IMG/VR virus record: IMGVR_UViG_3300050821_003379
Span: 1 to 52,732 of that record
Length of the DNA: 52,732 nucleotides
Source of the DNA: a virus
Direction: 5' to 3' (one strand)
Within the stretch, counting starts at the first letter, position 1; each line of letters opens with the position of its first letter. The notes beneath the pieces were generated by a model that had not been told where the DNA came from, did no database searches, and was given only the letters and a program-made list of their open reading frames with translations. The translations under genes were made by a program, and so were the position numbers. Shown here piece by piece: positions 30,136-38,569 of this stretch.

Positions 30136-30576
30136 ATTTCAGGATTTGACAACGGCACGATGCAGGGCGGTATCTATTTCCAGGCCAAGCAATTCGGCTC
30201 GATCGCGCGCGGCAACGGGCCGCCTGTGCCTCAGGCCGGCGTTGTCGGCGACCTGTACATTGATGTGCAGGCGTGGAACCTGTACAGCAAGCGATCGACG
30301 GACGCGGGTGGGGACGTAGATCCGTGGGGCCACTATCTGTTCGCCGTACCGCTGACTTACCAGCCGGCTTTGAAATGGTTCGGCACGTCGGCCCCAACGG
30401 TCGACATTGGCGTGAACGGCGACTATTTCCTGCTGTGGGCAGGTTTCGGTAACTACGGTCTCAACCCCGTTTCGATCTACGGACCAAAGGCGGCGGGCGC
30501 ATGGCCCGCGAATCCTGCAGGCGTAACCGTGACACTGAACACGCTGTACACGGCCGAGGACAGTCACGCGATATAG
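30136..30576 (+). CDS. Virion protein, paralogue B, with probable ATT start codon
   Basis: 146 aa. The first residues, SGFDNGTMQGGIYFQAKQF, align with AGIDNGTSQGGVYFQAKQF of paralogue A, which places the start at an ATT. A consensus AGGAGG lies 5 bases upstream of that ATT. The next ATG (30160) would remove eight conserved residues. ATT starts are rare; a sequencing error of ATG is possible. Virion attachment-type protein as for paralogue A. Confidence 0.65.
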   Translation: MSGFDNGTMQGGIYFQAKQFGSIARGNGPPVPQAGVVGDLYIDVQAWNLYSKRSTDAGGDVDPWGHYLFAVPLTYQPALKWFGTSAPTVDIGVNGDYFLLWAGFGNYGLNPVSIYGPKAAGAWPANPAGVTVTLNTLYTAEDSHAI

Positions 30577-30585
30577 GGGCTCTCA

Positions 30586-31203
30586 ATGTCTTATTCGCCT
30601 GCAACAGACTTTCTTGCGCTGCTTCGCAACGTCGGCGGCCTGGAGCGCTCGGGGAGCATTCCGGGCCTCGATTGGTTTGTGGAAGCACTCGCGCGAGCGG
30701 GGTTTATCACGTTATCGGTCGGGCAATCGGCGCCGATTGCGAATCAGGCTTCGACGGCTTGGTTTCAGCCCGCAGTGCCATCGTGGTCGGCCGAAGGGCA
30801 ATTGTTCCTGTGGAATGCCACTCTAGCAGCCTACCAGCCCGCAACGCCGGCCCTGTGGCAAGCATATTTCCTTCCCTTGACGTCTGGATACGCGTTTCAG
30901 AGCGTCACAGCCGGCGCTGCGGCAATCGTCGCCGGTACATCGCTTGTTGCAATCCAACGCGCCGCTCCCGCAGCAACTGCCCTCACGCTGCCGACGCTTG
31001 CGAATCAGTTCGCATCGGGCAAGAAACTTCAGATTGTGGACTTCTCGACAGCGGTCACGAATCACACCATTACGTTGTCCGTACCCGACAGTGCAACCAT
31101 CATGGGACAAGCTACGTTCCAGTTACTTTCGACGGCCGTACAGCTTTCGGGCGTCATGCTCCAGCCTTCTCCCGACCTCAACGCATGGGTTATCGCGCCA
31201 TGA
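30586..31203 (+). CDS. Virion/tail-fibre-region protein
   Basis: 205 aa. N-terminal WFVEALARAGFITLSVGQSA is followed by beta-rich repeats (IVDFSTAVTNHTITLSVPDS). It lacks a signal peptide. A tail-fibre base role is plausible. ATGA overlap with the fibre-like gene downstream suggests joint assembly. Confidence 0.55.
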   Translation: MSYSPATDFLALLRNVGGLERSGSIPGLDWFVEALARAGFITLSVGQSAPIANQASTAWFQPAVPSWSAEGQLFLWNATLAAYQPATPALWQAYFLPLTSGYAFQSVTAGAAAIVAGTSLVAIQRAAPAATALTLPTLANQFASGKKLQIVDFSTAVTNHTITLSVPDSATIMGQATFQLLSTAVQLSGVMLQPSPDLNAWVIAP

Positions 31204-32546
31204 AGATGCTCCGATTTGTTTCTTTGCTTGTCGCGCTTCTCGCCGCCGCGCCCGCCGCGGCACAGTGGCAAACGCCGAATCACTCGGTGCCGGTTGGCCG
31301 CGGTCTTGGCGTCGTTGGTCACGGAAGTGCCGGGCCCGGCACTCTGAATTTGCCACTGCTCGGTCAAGGCGCCAGTGCTGATCCAGTATTTGGGGCGCTT
31401 GGGCTCGGTACCGGCGGTGTTACTGGCAACCTACCTACGACCAATCTGAACAGCGGTACGAATGCCAGTTCGACCACCTATTGGCGCGGTGACGGTACGT
31501 GGGCAACTCCGGGACTCGCATATGCGAATGCGATGGCCAATGGAACTCTTGTTCAATCGCAACTGACCGGTGCGCAGACGTTCGCCATCAAGACGTTGGC
31601 AGGTCTCGATCCTTCATCCGGTGATCCGGTTGTTTTTCTTTTTCGGAACGCCACTCCCGCAACAGGCAATTATGTCGCACGTACGGTTACGGGGGCGCTG
31701 AATATCACTATTCCATCTGGACAAGCCCTTGGTTTCGCAAATGCAACGCCGGGGCGCGTATGGATCGGCGCGCTCGACAACGCCGGTACAGTTGAGTTGT
31801 TTGTTATTAATGCTCTTACCGGGACGAGTATCTACCCCCTGCAAGGATGGGGTATTATTTCGACATCTGCGGTATCTGGCGCGGCGTTGTCAGGGGTGGC
31901 TTACTCGACTACGGGGCGCTCAAATCTAGCTTACATGCCGATTGGTTTCGCAACGTGGGAGGCAGGCGGCACGCTGGCTGCCGCAGGCACTTGGAACGTG
32001 ACGCCAACGCGAATGAGTCTTTACCAGCCAGGTGTCACGCCGCTTCCTGGACAGGAAGTGCAGCGCCAGCGCAGTCCCACCGGGGCGGTCGCCACCGGTT
32101 CGACAGCATTCGCGATCGGCGCAGGGATCCCACAAAATACCGCCGGCGATCAATACATGTCGCAGGCGATTACGCCGACCTCATCCGCCAATGTGCTCGA
32201 AATTGAAGCCCAACTTTACCTGTCGCACGCCAGTAGCACTGCTGTTCAGAGTGCAGCGATATTCCAGGATTCGACCGCGAACGCCCTTGCTGCTTCTGCG
32301 GTGGGACCGGCAGTCGCTACGAACGAATTTCAAATTCGAATCATGCACGAGATGTTGGCCGCAACGTTGTCGTCTACGACGTTCAAGATCAGATCGGGGA
32401 ACGTCAACGGGAACGTTACCACATTCAATGGCACCGGCGGCGCGCAGGACTTCGGCGGTGTTGCAAATTCGTTTATTCGGGTGCGTGAAATCATGGGCGC
32501 ACTCGAACCGGCGAATGACAACGGCTTGCTTGAAATGGCGGGGTGA
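31200..32546 (+). CDS. Tail-fibre-like protein with signal peptide
   Basis: 448 aa. A Sec-type signal peptide (MKMLRFVSLLVALLAAAPAA, cleavage AQWQ) is followed by Gly/Thr/Asn-rich fibre repeats (TYWRGDGTWATPG) and a C-terminal jelly-roll-like domain (YMSQAITPTSSANVLEIEAQ; ending SFIRVREIMG) typical of phage receptor-binding tips. A signal peptide is unusual for virion fibres. The reading frame is open upstream, but the ATGA overlap fixes the start at 31200. Confidence 0.7.
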   Translation: MKMLRFVSLLVALLAAAPAAAQWQTPNHSVPVGRGLGVVGHGSAGPGTLNLPLLGQGASADPVFGALGLGTGGVTGNLPTTNLNSGTNASSTTYWRGDGTWATPGLAYANAMANGTLVQSQLTGAQTFAIKTLAGLDPSSGDPVVFLFRNATPATGNYVARTVTGALNITIPSGQALGFANATPGRVWIGALDNAGTVELFVINALTGTSIYPLQGWGIISTSAVSGAALSGVAYSTTGRSNLAYMPIGFATWEAGGTLAAAGTWNVTPTRMSLYQPGVTPLPGQEVQRQRSPTGAVATGSTAFAIGAGIPQNTAGDQYMSQAITPTSSANVLEIEAQLYLSHASSTAVQSAAIFQDSTANALAASAVGPAVATNEFQIRIMHEMLAATLSSTTFKIRSGNVNGNVTTFNGTGGAQDFGGVANSFIRVREIMGALEPANDNGLLEMAG

Positions 32547-32550
32547 TAGT

Positions 32551-33201
32551 ATGCTTACTCTCGAAATGCTCCATCGCAGATGGCCGCAAGGTAATCAGCA
32601 CATCCCCGGTCTGATCGAAGGCATAGTAGCTTCCGCGCCCGGCGTGCTGGAGCGCTACGGCGTCAACAAGCTCGCCAAGCCGGCGCTCGTCCTCGCTCAC
32701 GCCATGGGGCAGTTCAGCGAAGAATGCGGCTGCGGCCTCGAAATGATTGAGAGCCTGAACTATACGGCGACCCGACTGCGCCAGATATTCCCCACGCATT
32801 TCACGCCGAGCATGGCCGAGCGTTGGGCGCACAACGAGAAGATGATCGGGGAAATCGCCTACGGAGGCCGGATGGGGAACGCCGGGCCGCCGTCAACGGA
32901 CGGCTTTGATTTCCGCGGCGCGGGCCTTTCCCAGGTCACCGGCCGCGAGGGTTTTGCCAAACTGCAGTCTAGACTTGACGCCATGAATGCCGGTTTCTCA
33001 ATCCTTAACGATCCCGAATTGATCATCAGTCCGGCGCTTACGTTTGAGTGCGGGATTGCCGATTGGATCGTGTGCGGGTGCCTCCCCCACGCTGAACGCG
33101 ATGACATTCTCGGCGAGACGCGGGCGCTCAATGGCGGCCTCAACGGGCTCGCCGAGCGCCGCCGACAAATCGGACTGTGGAAAAAGGAGTTTGGAATATG
33201 A
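32551..33201 (+). CDS. Endolysin, GH19 chitinase/lysozyme-like
   Basis: 216 aa. The motif order is that of GH19 endolysins: HAMGQFSEECGCGLEMIESL (catalytic Glu at 57 or 58), then YGGRMGN, DGFDFRGAGLSQVTGREGF and the helical C-terminus. It would hydrolyse the glycan of peptidoglycan at lysis. No signal peptide, so it needs the holin encoded two genes downstream. ATGA coupling to the next gene. Confidence 0.85.
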   Translation: MLTLEMLHRRWPQGNQHIPGLIEGIVASAPGVLERYGVNKLAKPALVLAHAMGQFSEECGCGLEMIESLNYTATRLRQIFPTHFTPSMAERWAHNEKMIGEIAYGGRMGNAGPPSTDGFDFRGAGLSQVTGREGFAKLQSRLDAMNAGFSILNDPELIISPALTFECGIADWIVCGCLPHAERDDILGETRALNGGLNGLAERRRQIGLWKKEFGI

Positions 33202-33683
33202 TCCGCCTCCGTTTCGTGACTGGAAATTCGTGGATATCGAACGCCATTCGTGCCGGCGAACGCGACGGGTGGTGCACTCATGTCGAGGCTGTGATGCCAG
33301 ATGGGACGCTTTTAGGCGCGCATCTTGACGGTGGCGTACAGGCGCGGCCGGCGGGGTACGACAAGGCGGACATGACGCGGGAGCTGTTCGTGGCACTCGA
33401 CACGGGAATCGGCGGCTTCGACGGAACCACAAAACAAGATCGGGGCTTTTGGGACTTCCTTCGTGCCCAGCTCGGCAAGCCCTATGATACCGGAGCTGTC
33501 CTTGGACTCGGCGTTGGCCGCAATTGGCGCACCGCCGATTCGTGGTTCTGCAGCGAATTGATCGCGGCCGCTCTTGAGATCTGCGGCTACCTGCCCAAGC
33601 TCTCAGCTGCCGACAATCACATCAGCCCGCGGGACTTGCTGCTTGTCCTGAGCGGGCGCGTTTCGATCCCTGACGCAGCATAG
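33198..33683 (+). CDS. Permuted papain-fold (YiiX/NlpC-P60-like) hydrolase
   Basis: 161 aa. Likely catalytic residues are C118 in SWFCSELI and H28 in CTHVEAV, the permuted order (His before Cys) of the YiiX/YebB-like group. It sits between endolysin and holin genes, so a second cell-wall or lipid hydrolase acting in lysis is likely. The family also occurs as virion-region proteins in related phages. Confidence 0.7.
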   Translation: MIRLRFVTGNSWISNAIRAGERDGWCTHVEAVMPDGTLLGAHLDGGVQARPAGYDKADMTRELFVALDTGIGGFDGTTKQDRGFWDFLRAQLGKPYDTGAVLGLGVGRNWRTADSWFCSELIAAALEICGYLPKLSAADNHISPRDLLLVLSGRVSIPDAA

Positions 33684-33694
33684 GATTTGAACCC

Positions 33695-33937
33695 ATGGAC
33701 TGGACCACGATCGCAACACTTATTGCGCGCCATTCGCTGACGACGGCTGGCGGCTGGCTTGCCGCTCATGGCTTCCTCCCCGGTGGAACGACCGCCCAAA
33801 GTTTCGTCGGCGCGGGCATGACGCTTCTTGGCGTCGCGTGGTCAGTATGGCAGAAGGCCGATCACGCAAAGATAGTGGCCGAGCTTAAAGCGTCGCTCGA
33901 ATACTGGCGGAACAAAAAGACCACGCCCGGCAAGTGA
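33695..33937 (+). CDS. Putative holin, Pam3-gp28-like
   Basis: 80 aa. Two hydrophobic helices (TTAGGWLAAHGFL region, and SFVGAGMTLLGVAWSVW) are separated by a Gly/Thr turn, then a charged C-terminal helix (KIVAELKASLEYWRNKK). This matches small phage holins of the Pam3-gp28 type. It would permeabilise the inner membrane to release the endolysin. It overlaps the terminase start (GTGA). Confidence 0.75.
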   Translation: MDWTTIATLIARHSLTTAGGWLAAHGFLPGGTTAQSFVGAGMTLLGVAWSVWQKADHAKIVAELKASLEYWRNKKTTPGK

Positions 33938-35499
33938 ACATCAGTCCGCCTTGGGAGGCGGCAAAGCCGCCATGGGAACCCGTACAGCTCGATAAAGCAA
34001 CTGTACGGGCCAAGCTGCTTGATTTCGATCTATACCGTGAAAAGTTTTTGCGTGTACGGCCACGAAGCGGTGGCGAACGCATACCTTTCATCCTGAATGC
34101 GGCGCAGCGTGTCCTGCACGCTAGTATAGAGCGCGAGCGCGCCCGATTCGGGTTGGTGCGCGCACTTATCCCTAAAGCTCGACGAATGGGCGTTAGCACG
34201 TACATCGGAGGGCGTTACTTCCATCGCACAGCGACAGAATGGGGCAGGCGAGCCCAAGTTGTAGCCCACCGCTCAGATAGCGCTACTAACCTGCATCGCG
34301 AGATAAAGCAATTCTACGAAGGACTGCCGGTATCCGTACGGCCGCGTCTCGGCGCATCGAATGCGCGGGAGCTAATCTTTGACGTTCTGAAATCGTTATA
34401 CAAGGTAGCATCGGCGGAGGGTGGCGATATCAGCCGTTCTGATGACTTCCATTTACTGCATATGTCCGAAGCCGCGTTTTTTGACAACACGGAAGATTTG
34501 TCGGCCGGCCTTCTGCAAACCGTACAGGACTTGCCCGATACAGAGATTGCAGTCGAGAGCACGGGCAATGGGCAGTCGGGCATGTTCTATGACATGTGTC
34601 GTACGGCACACGATGAACAGGGCGGCGGCCTGTGGCGGCTGCACTTTCTGCCCTGGACCGTGATGCCGGAGTACCGTACGGAGGTTCCGGCCGGTTGGAA
34701 GGCGCCTAAAGAATTCGAGGACTACGCCAAATTTCACGGGTTGGACCGCGAACAGCTTTATTGGTTCTGGACGAAGAACTATACCCTTGCCGCCATGAAC
34801 GGCGGCCAGCCGGAGATGATTCATCGGCTGACAAGGCAAGAGTATCCGGCGATTTACAGTGAGTGTTTCATGACCGACAGCACGCTAGATTTTTTCCCAG
34901 CGTCTCTTGTTGGAGCTGCGATGATACGCAAGCCTGCCCCATCGGCCGGTGCATTGAAACTTCTGGCCGTGGATCCGGCCGGCGACGGACAAGACAAGTG
35001 TTTCGTTTGTGACCGACAGGGCTCCGCGATCGGCGCGCGGGTGTGGGGCGAACTAGCGAACCGCGATTACAACGTGCAAGCGGACTGGCTCGTACAGACA
35101 TTTGAACGATTCAGTATGGACGCAATTGTAATTGACGTGACCGGAACGGGCAAAGGTTTACTGGACGCTGTACGGCTCCGCATGCGCCGCTACGGCGCCG
35201 AAAAGGTGGTGGCGGTCAATTTTGCGTGGGGCGCGCTTAACGACGTGATATACGGCAACCGACGCGCAGAGCTTCACGACAAACTTCAGCGCTGGCTGCA
35301 GGGCGACGTTTCTGTGCCGAACGACAAAATGCTGCAGGAGGAATGCGCGGCGTATAAATGGGGTACAGGCGGTTGCCGGCGCGACGAGAAAATGCGGCTA
35401 TTCTTAACGCTGAAAGAAAGAGTGCGCGCGGAGTTGAAACCCGTGCGGTCGCCCGATCGGCTGGACGCGTGTGCGGTTTCTATGGCTGTGGAGGGGTGA
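33934..35499 (+). CDS. Terminase large subunit
   Basis: 521 aa, GTG start in a GTGA overlap with the holin. ATPase: Walker A variant KARRMGVST (81-89), Walker B LLHMSEAAFF (E179), coupling motif near ESTGNG. Nuclease: LLAVDPAGDG and AIVIDVTGTG, plus DRLDAC near the end. It powers DNA packaging. The N-terminus PPWEAAKPPWEP holds two PWE motifs, echoing the MPW[E/D] motif of the early proteins. Confidence 0.92.
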   Translation: MNISPPWEAAKPPWEPVQLDKATVRAKLLDFDLYREKFLRVRPRSGGERIPFILNAAQRVLHASIERERARFGLVRALIPKARRMGVSTYIGGRYFHRTATEWGRRAQVVAHRSDSATNLHREIKQFYEGLPVSVRPRLGASNARELIFDVLKSLYKVASAEGGDISRSDDFHLLHMSEAAFFDNTEDLSAGLLQTVQDLPDTEIAVESTGNGQSGMFYDMCRTAHDEQGGGLWRLHFLPWTVMPEYRTEVPAGWKAPKEFEDYAKFHGLDREQLYWFWTKNYTLAAMNGGQPEMIHRLTRQEYPAIYSECFMTDSTLDFFPASLVGAAMIRKPAPSAGALKLLAVDPAGDGQDKCFVCDRQGSAIGARVWGELANRDYNVQADWLVQTFERFSMDAIVIDVTGTGKGLLDAVRLRMRRYGAEKVVAVNFAWGALNDVIYGNRRAELHDKLQRWLQGDVSVPNDKMLQEECAAYKWGTGGCRRDEKMRLFLTLKERVRAELKPVRSPDRLDACAVSMAVEG

Positions 35500-35500
35500 T

Positions 35501-35779
35501 ATGAGCGAAGATGACAAAGTTGTGCGCCTAGTAGCGCGCCGCGAGAATGGCGGAAACAAGACTGTTGGCGAAGAAGACGTGCCGGCTTTCTTACGCGCAC
35601 TTGCTGCGCGGATAGAAGGCGGTGAATTTGAAAATAAGATAGTGGCGGGTGCGATTGTCATTCTTAACGTGGAACATTCAGATAATCTATTTTCCTTGAA
35701 ATTGCGGCGTACGCACATGTCGTGGCTGCAAGCTCTTGGCGCACTACAGACGATGGCGCACGATATGCTACATAGTTGA
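35501..35779 (+). CDS. Small hypothetical protein
   Basis: 92 aa, beginning MSEDDKVVRLVARRENGG. GGAGGGGTGAT precedes the ATG. The central strand GAIVILNVEHSDN and C-terminal helix WLQALGALQTMAHDML suggest a small alpha/beta domain. Unknown role. Its TGA lies inside the -35 of the next promoter. Confidence 0.6.
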   Translation: MSEDDKVVRLVARRENGGNKTVGEEDVPAFLRALAARIEGGEFENKIVAGAIVILNVEHSDNLFSLKLRRTHMSWLQALGALQTMAHDMLHS

Positions 35780-35805
35780 CATACGCCCTCCGTACAGTGT
35801 ACACG
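35776..35805 (+). promoter_or_regulatory. Promoter for the RHH protein gene
   Basis: TTGACA (35776-35781), 18 bases, TACACG (35800-35805), 35 bases before the ATG at 35840. The -35 overlaps the stop codon of the preceding gene. Confidence 0.5.
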
Positions 35806-35839
35806 CTGATTCGTACACGTACAGCCTAACGGAGCGAGC

Positions 35840-36193
35840 ATGAACACTATTACCGACGCAATTGATGATTCCGTACAGCGGAGCACACCACTAGAGTCCT
35901 CGGCTAAGAAGCCGCCGCGGAAGCCACGCCCAAGCGAAATCGCCGCAAAACTCGCGAAGGCCAAGAAGCCGATCGCCAAGCCCAAGTCGGCCGAAGCCAA
36001 TAGGACTACGCCAAAGGCCAAAGCCAAGAAGCCGAAGGCCAAACTTGTACGGAAAGGTCGTCCGCTCGTGCGTACGTGCCGGATGGATATCCGACTTGCT
36101 CCGAAAGAGCTGGCGAAGCTGAAACGGATTGCGAAGGCGAAAGATATTTCGGCAACCGCAATGCTGGTTAGACTGATCGAGAAGGCCGCTTGA
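35840..36193 (+). CDS. Histone-H1-like basic protein with ribbon-helix-helix C-terminus
   Basis: 117 aa. Residues 20-70 are Lys/Ala/Pro-rich (AKAKKPIAKPKSAEANR; TPKAKAKKPKAKL), like histone H1 or the tails of alphaproteobacterial nucleoid proteins. The C-terminal ~40 residues (CRMDIRLAPKELAKLKRIAK, then AKDISATAMLVRLIEKAA) form an RHH fold. It is probably a DNA-binding regulator or DNA-condensing protein. It has its own promoter and ends at a bidirectional terminator. Confidence 0.7.
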   Translation: MNTITDAIDDSVQRSTPLESSAKKPPRKPRPSEIAAKLAKAKKPIAKPKSAEANRTTPKAKAKKPKAKLVRKGRPLVRTCRMDIRLAPKELAKLKRIAKAKDISATAMLVRLIEKAA

Positions 36194-36200
36194 CGCAATA

Positions 36201-36227
36201 AGAGCCCCGGTTTTCGACCTGGGCTCT
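36201..36227. terminator. Bidirectional terminator
   Basis: AGAGCCC / GGGCTCT with extra inner pairing forms a stem around the loop TTTTCGA. It lies between the convergent RHH gene and the outer-membrane protein gene. Confidence 0.65.
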
Positions 36228-36249
36228 CCGACCACAAGAACTCGGAAAC

Positions 36250-36984
36250 TCAATACAAGATCGAGAACCCAACCTCATAACGCTGCGCCAGACCAACCAA
36301 GGCACTCTGCCCGACTGGACCGATGGCAAAGCCTTTAGCCGGGAATACGGTGCCGATCCAGGCGTCAGCGGCAAAGCCGTTGCTCAGTTGCCCGATCATG
36401 CCGACGCCGAGCGCGGGCGCAATCGACCATTGCTTGTTGGCGCCCAACCCGAAATTGGCAGAGATGTCATCCTCGTGCATGCCGCCCCAGAGGTAGGTGA
36501 GGACGTTGGTGGCGACCTGGCCATTCGGGAGTGGGGGGAACGGCGGGACGGTCGGGAGATTCAATGCCGGCAAGTAGCTTAAGAGCTGCGCCAGCGGCAC
36601 GCCGGCTTTGAAGCGCTGTTCGAAGGCGGCAGGACCGGAGAGCGAGAGCCCAACTGTGTTGCCCCCGTTGAAATTGGTAAGGCCGAATGAGCCCTCTACG
36701 GCGTAGAACGCAGGGCCACCGGCATTGAAAGCCCATCCAACCGTGCCGGCGAGTGCGATCTGATTCGTAGTGAGGCTCGCCGGGCCGATCCCTTCGATGC
36801 TGCCCTTGACCGGACCGGCATCGGCGAAAGTCGTGAGCCCCCAATAGAAGCCTGAGCCGACCGGGTAGCCGACAACGGGCGCCGGAGCGGCGAGAGCTTT
36901 CATTTTCACCGGCATGTCGGCGGCATGGGCCGTTCCGAAGCACGCCACGGCGGCTAGAACAGTAAACAGCGTATGTTTTGTCAT
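36250..36984 (-). CDS. Outer-membrane beta-barrel protein (Omp25-like)
   Basis: 244 aa. A signal peptide (MTKHTLFTVLAAVACFGTAH, cleavage AHA-A) is followed by ADMPVK and APVVGYPVGSGFYWG, the typical opening of Hyphomicrobiales outer-membrane proteins. Alternating polar/hydrophobic strands follow, and it ends YEVGFSILY with an aromatic C-terminus fit for barrel assembly. AAAGGAAA precedes the ATG. It is a host-type gene on a phage; it may mask or replace a receptor. GTAC sites, frequent elsewhere, are absent here. Confidence 0.75.
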   Translation of the reverse strand: MTKHTLFTVLAAVACFGTAHAADMPVKMKALAAPAPVVGYPVGSGFYWGLTTFADAGPVKGSIEGIGPASLTTNQIALAGTVGWAFNAGGPAFYAVEGSFGLTNFNGGNTVGLSLSGPAAFEQRFKAGVPLAQLLSYLPALNLPTVPPFPPLPNGQVATNVLTYLWGGMHEDDISANFGLGANKQWSIAPALGVGMIGQLSNGFAADAWIGTVFPAKGFAIGPVGQSALVGLAQRYEVGFSILY

Positions 36985-37205
36985 GGTAGTGGTTTCCTTT
37001 CGTGTTTACGAGCTTGTGGACTACGCTTGTGCCGGCGCAACTTAACAGGGCTGTCGTGAAATTTCCACAGAAAAATTATACGCGGCGCGGCTAGGAGTGC
37101 CATGCAGAGATGCGCGAGGGCGAGGGAGAAAATCACGAGCACGACGCCGCCCCATACGTGCCGGAAATCGTCGTGTCGGTAGTCAGATTGATATTCCCTG
37201 AGCAT
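36981..37205 (-). CDS. Possible small membrane protein
   Basis: 74 aa with one transmembrane helix (GGVVLVIFSLALAHLCMALL) and a basic C-terminal tail. Its TGA overlaps the outer-membrane protein ATG as ATGA. However, it overlaps the end of the beta-helix gene by 73 bases and has no clear Shine-Dalgarno, so it may be spurious. Confidence 0.35.
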   Translation of the reverse strand: MLREYQSDYRHDDFRHVWGGVVLVIFSLALAHLCMALLAAPRIIFLWKFHDSPVKLRRHKRSPQARKHERKPLP

Positions 37206-38569
37206 GTCGTAACAGTCATGCCATTGCCGGATGGAATGTTAAAGGGGCCGAAGGAGCGAGAATAATCGAGATAATTGCTCTGCAAGATCATTCCTGTATT
37301 TGTCTCTTGGGCGTCGTCGGCGCTAGCTGTTATGTTGTAGTTAAGGACCGCCGTCTGACTGCCAAACCCCGACTTGGCTATGATAACATTCCTCGCGACA
37401 TTTGCCCCGGTTATGGTCGTATGACCGCCATTATTCGGCTGCGCCTCGACCTGAATGCCAGCCCCTGGATTGCTGTTACCGCCGAGAGAATTTTGAAAAC
37501 CATAATTATATATTATTTGCGGATTTGTCCAAGTCGAGTTTGACGATTGGCTGGTAAATTGGGTGTAGTTGTTGTGGTTTGAGCAGCAGAGCGCCGAATT
37601 TTCAATCGAATTATAGGCAATAGTCAGCGTGCCGCCGCCCTGGATATCAATGTTCTGACTGGTTGAATTTTTGATCCGGTTATATCTCGCCGTTAATCCT
37701 GAACCGTCATTGACGATAGGCGCAACATATGTAAGCGATGGCTGCGTGGTACTGGTTGGGTTACCGCCCCCATCGAAAGTATTATATTCTACGGTCAGAT
37801 TGCTGCATGACGAGTTGCCAAACACAATTCCAGTCAAGCCGCCGTAGCTGGACGCGACAGCAAAATTGTTGTTCTTAATGACGGCGTTTGCCGTATTGCA
37901 GTTGATAGTCCAGAGCCCGGCACCAGAAAATCCGCTTGAGACGCCGAAATCAAAGCATTGTATCGTCGGAGACGAGCTATTCAGCGTCACTATATGAGTT
38001 GTGGTATTGACACTGACGCCCGTGACCGACATCGTACTCGGATCGGATAATGATCCACCGCATGCGCTAAGAGAATTGCCGACCCCATAATCGACGTTCG
38101 CGACTTGCCAAGGCGGCCGCGTCTGATAGGCGCCCAGGCTGTAAGCCGCGCTCACGCCCGCAGGCGCATTGACCGATCCATCCGCGTACATATTCACTGT
38201 AATGGTGACGCCCGCTGACGTGCCGCTACCATTCGTTCCTGTGACGGTAAGGTTCTGCGTGACTACAGTCGATGTGTTGTTTGCATTGAGGTTGGTAACT
38301 GCATTCGCCGTTGTCGTAATGACAGCCGTCGCGCCACTAGCCGCACACGAAAAGTTGCCGGAGGAATCGCCTGCTGTAATGTTGCATGATGTCAATGATT
38401 GGTTCGCTGCCACAGAAGCAGCCACGCCATTAAATGTTAGCTGTGCGCCGTTTGCCGCTGGTGTTGATCCGACTAAGGTGCGAGGCGTCAATGTCGGCGC
38501 CGTACCAACCGTCCCATGCGTGAATCCAGCCAGCAAGATAATTGCGAGTACAAGCGCAACGTATCTCAT
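37133..38569 (-). CDS. Secreted parallel beta-helix protein (tailspike/depolymerase-like)
   Basis: 478 aa. Signal peptide MRYVALVLAIILLAGFTHG. The body is an Asn/Ser/Thr/Gly-rich series of short strands typical of right-handed beta-helices (VIKNNNFAVASSYGG; LTVEYNTFDGGG; LTARYNRIKNSTSQNIDI; LTIAYNSIENS). Such folds bind or cleave polysaccharides. No catalytic residues can be named. It overlaps the upstream lectin-like gene by ATGA. Low GTAC frequency sets it apart from the phage core. Confidence 0.7.
   Translation of the reverse strand: MRYVALVLAIILLAGFTHGTVGTAPTLTPRTLVGSTPAANGAQLTFNGVAASVAANQSLTSCNITAGDSSGNFSCAASGATAVITTTANAVTNLNANNTSTVVTQNLTVTGTNGSGTSAGVTITVNMYADGSVNAPAGVSAAYSLGAYQTRPPWQVANVDYGVGNSLSACGGSLSDPSTMSVTGVSVNTTTHIVTLNSSSPTIQCFDFGVSSGFSGAGLWTINCNTANAVIKNNNFAVASSYGGLTGIVFGNSSCSNLTVEYNTFDGGGNPTSTTQPSLTYVAPIVNDGSGLTARYNRIKNSTSQNIDIQGGGTLTIAYNSIENSALCCSNHNNYTQFTSQSSNSTWTNPQIIYNYGFQNSLGGNSNPGAGIQVEAQPNNGGHTTITGANVARNVIIAKSGFGSQTAVLNYNITASADDAQETNTGMILQSNYLDYSRSFGPFNIPSGNGMTVTTCSGNINLTTDTTISGTYGAASCS

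Noticed and set aside
32032-32550. Upstream extension of the endolysin frame
   Set aside because: It lies within the fibre-like gene in another frame and is Arg/Ser-rich; the ATG at 32551 follows the fibre stop.
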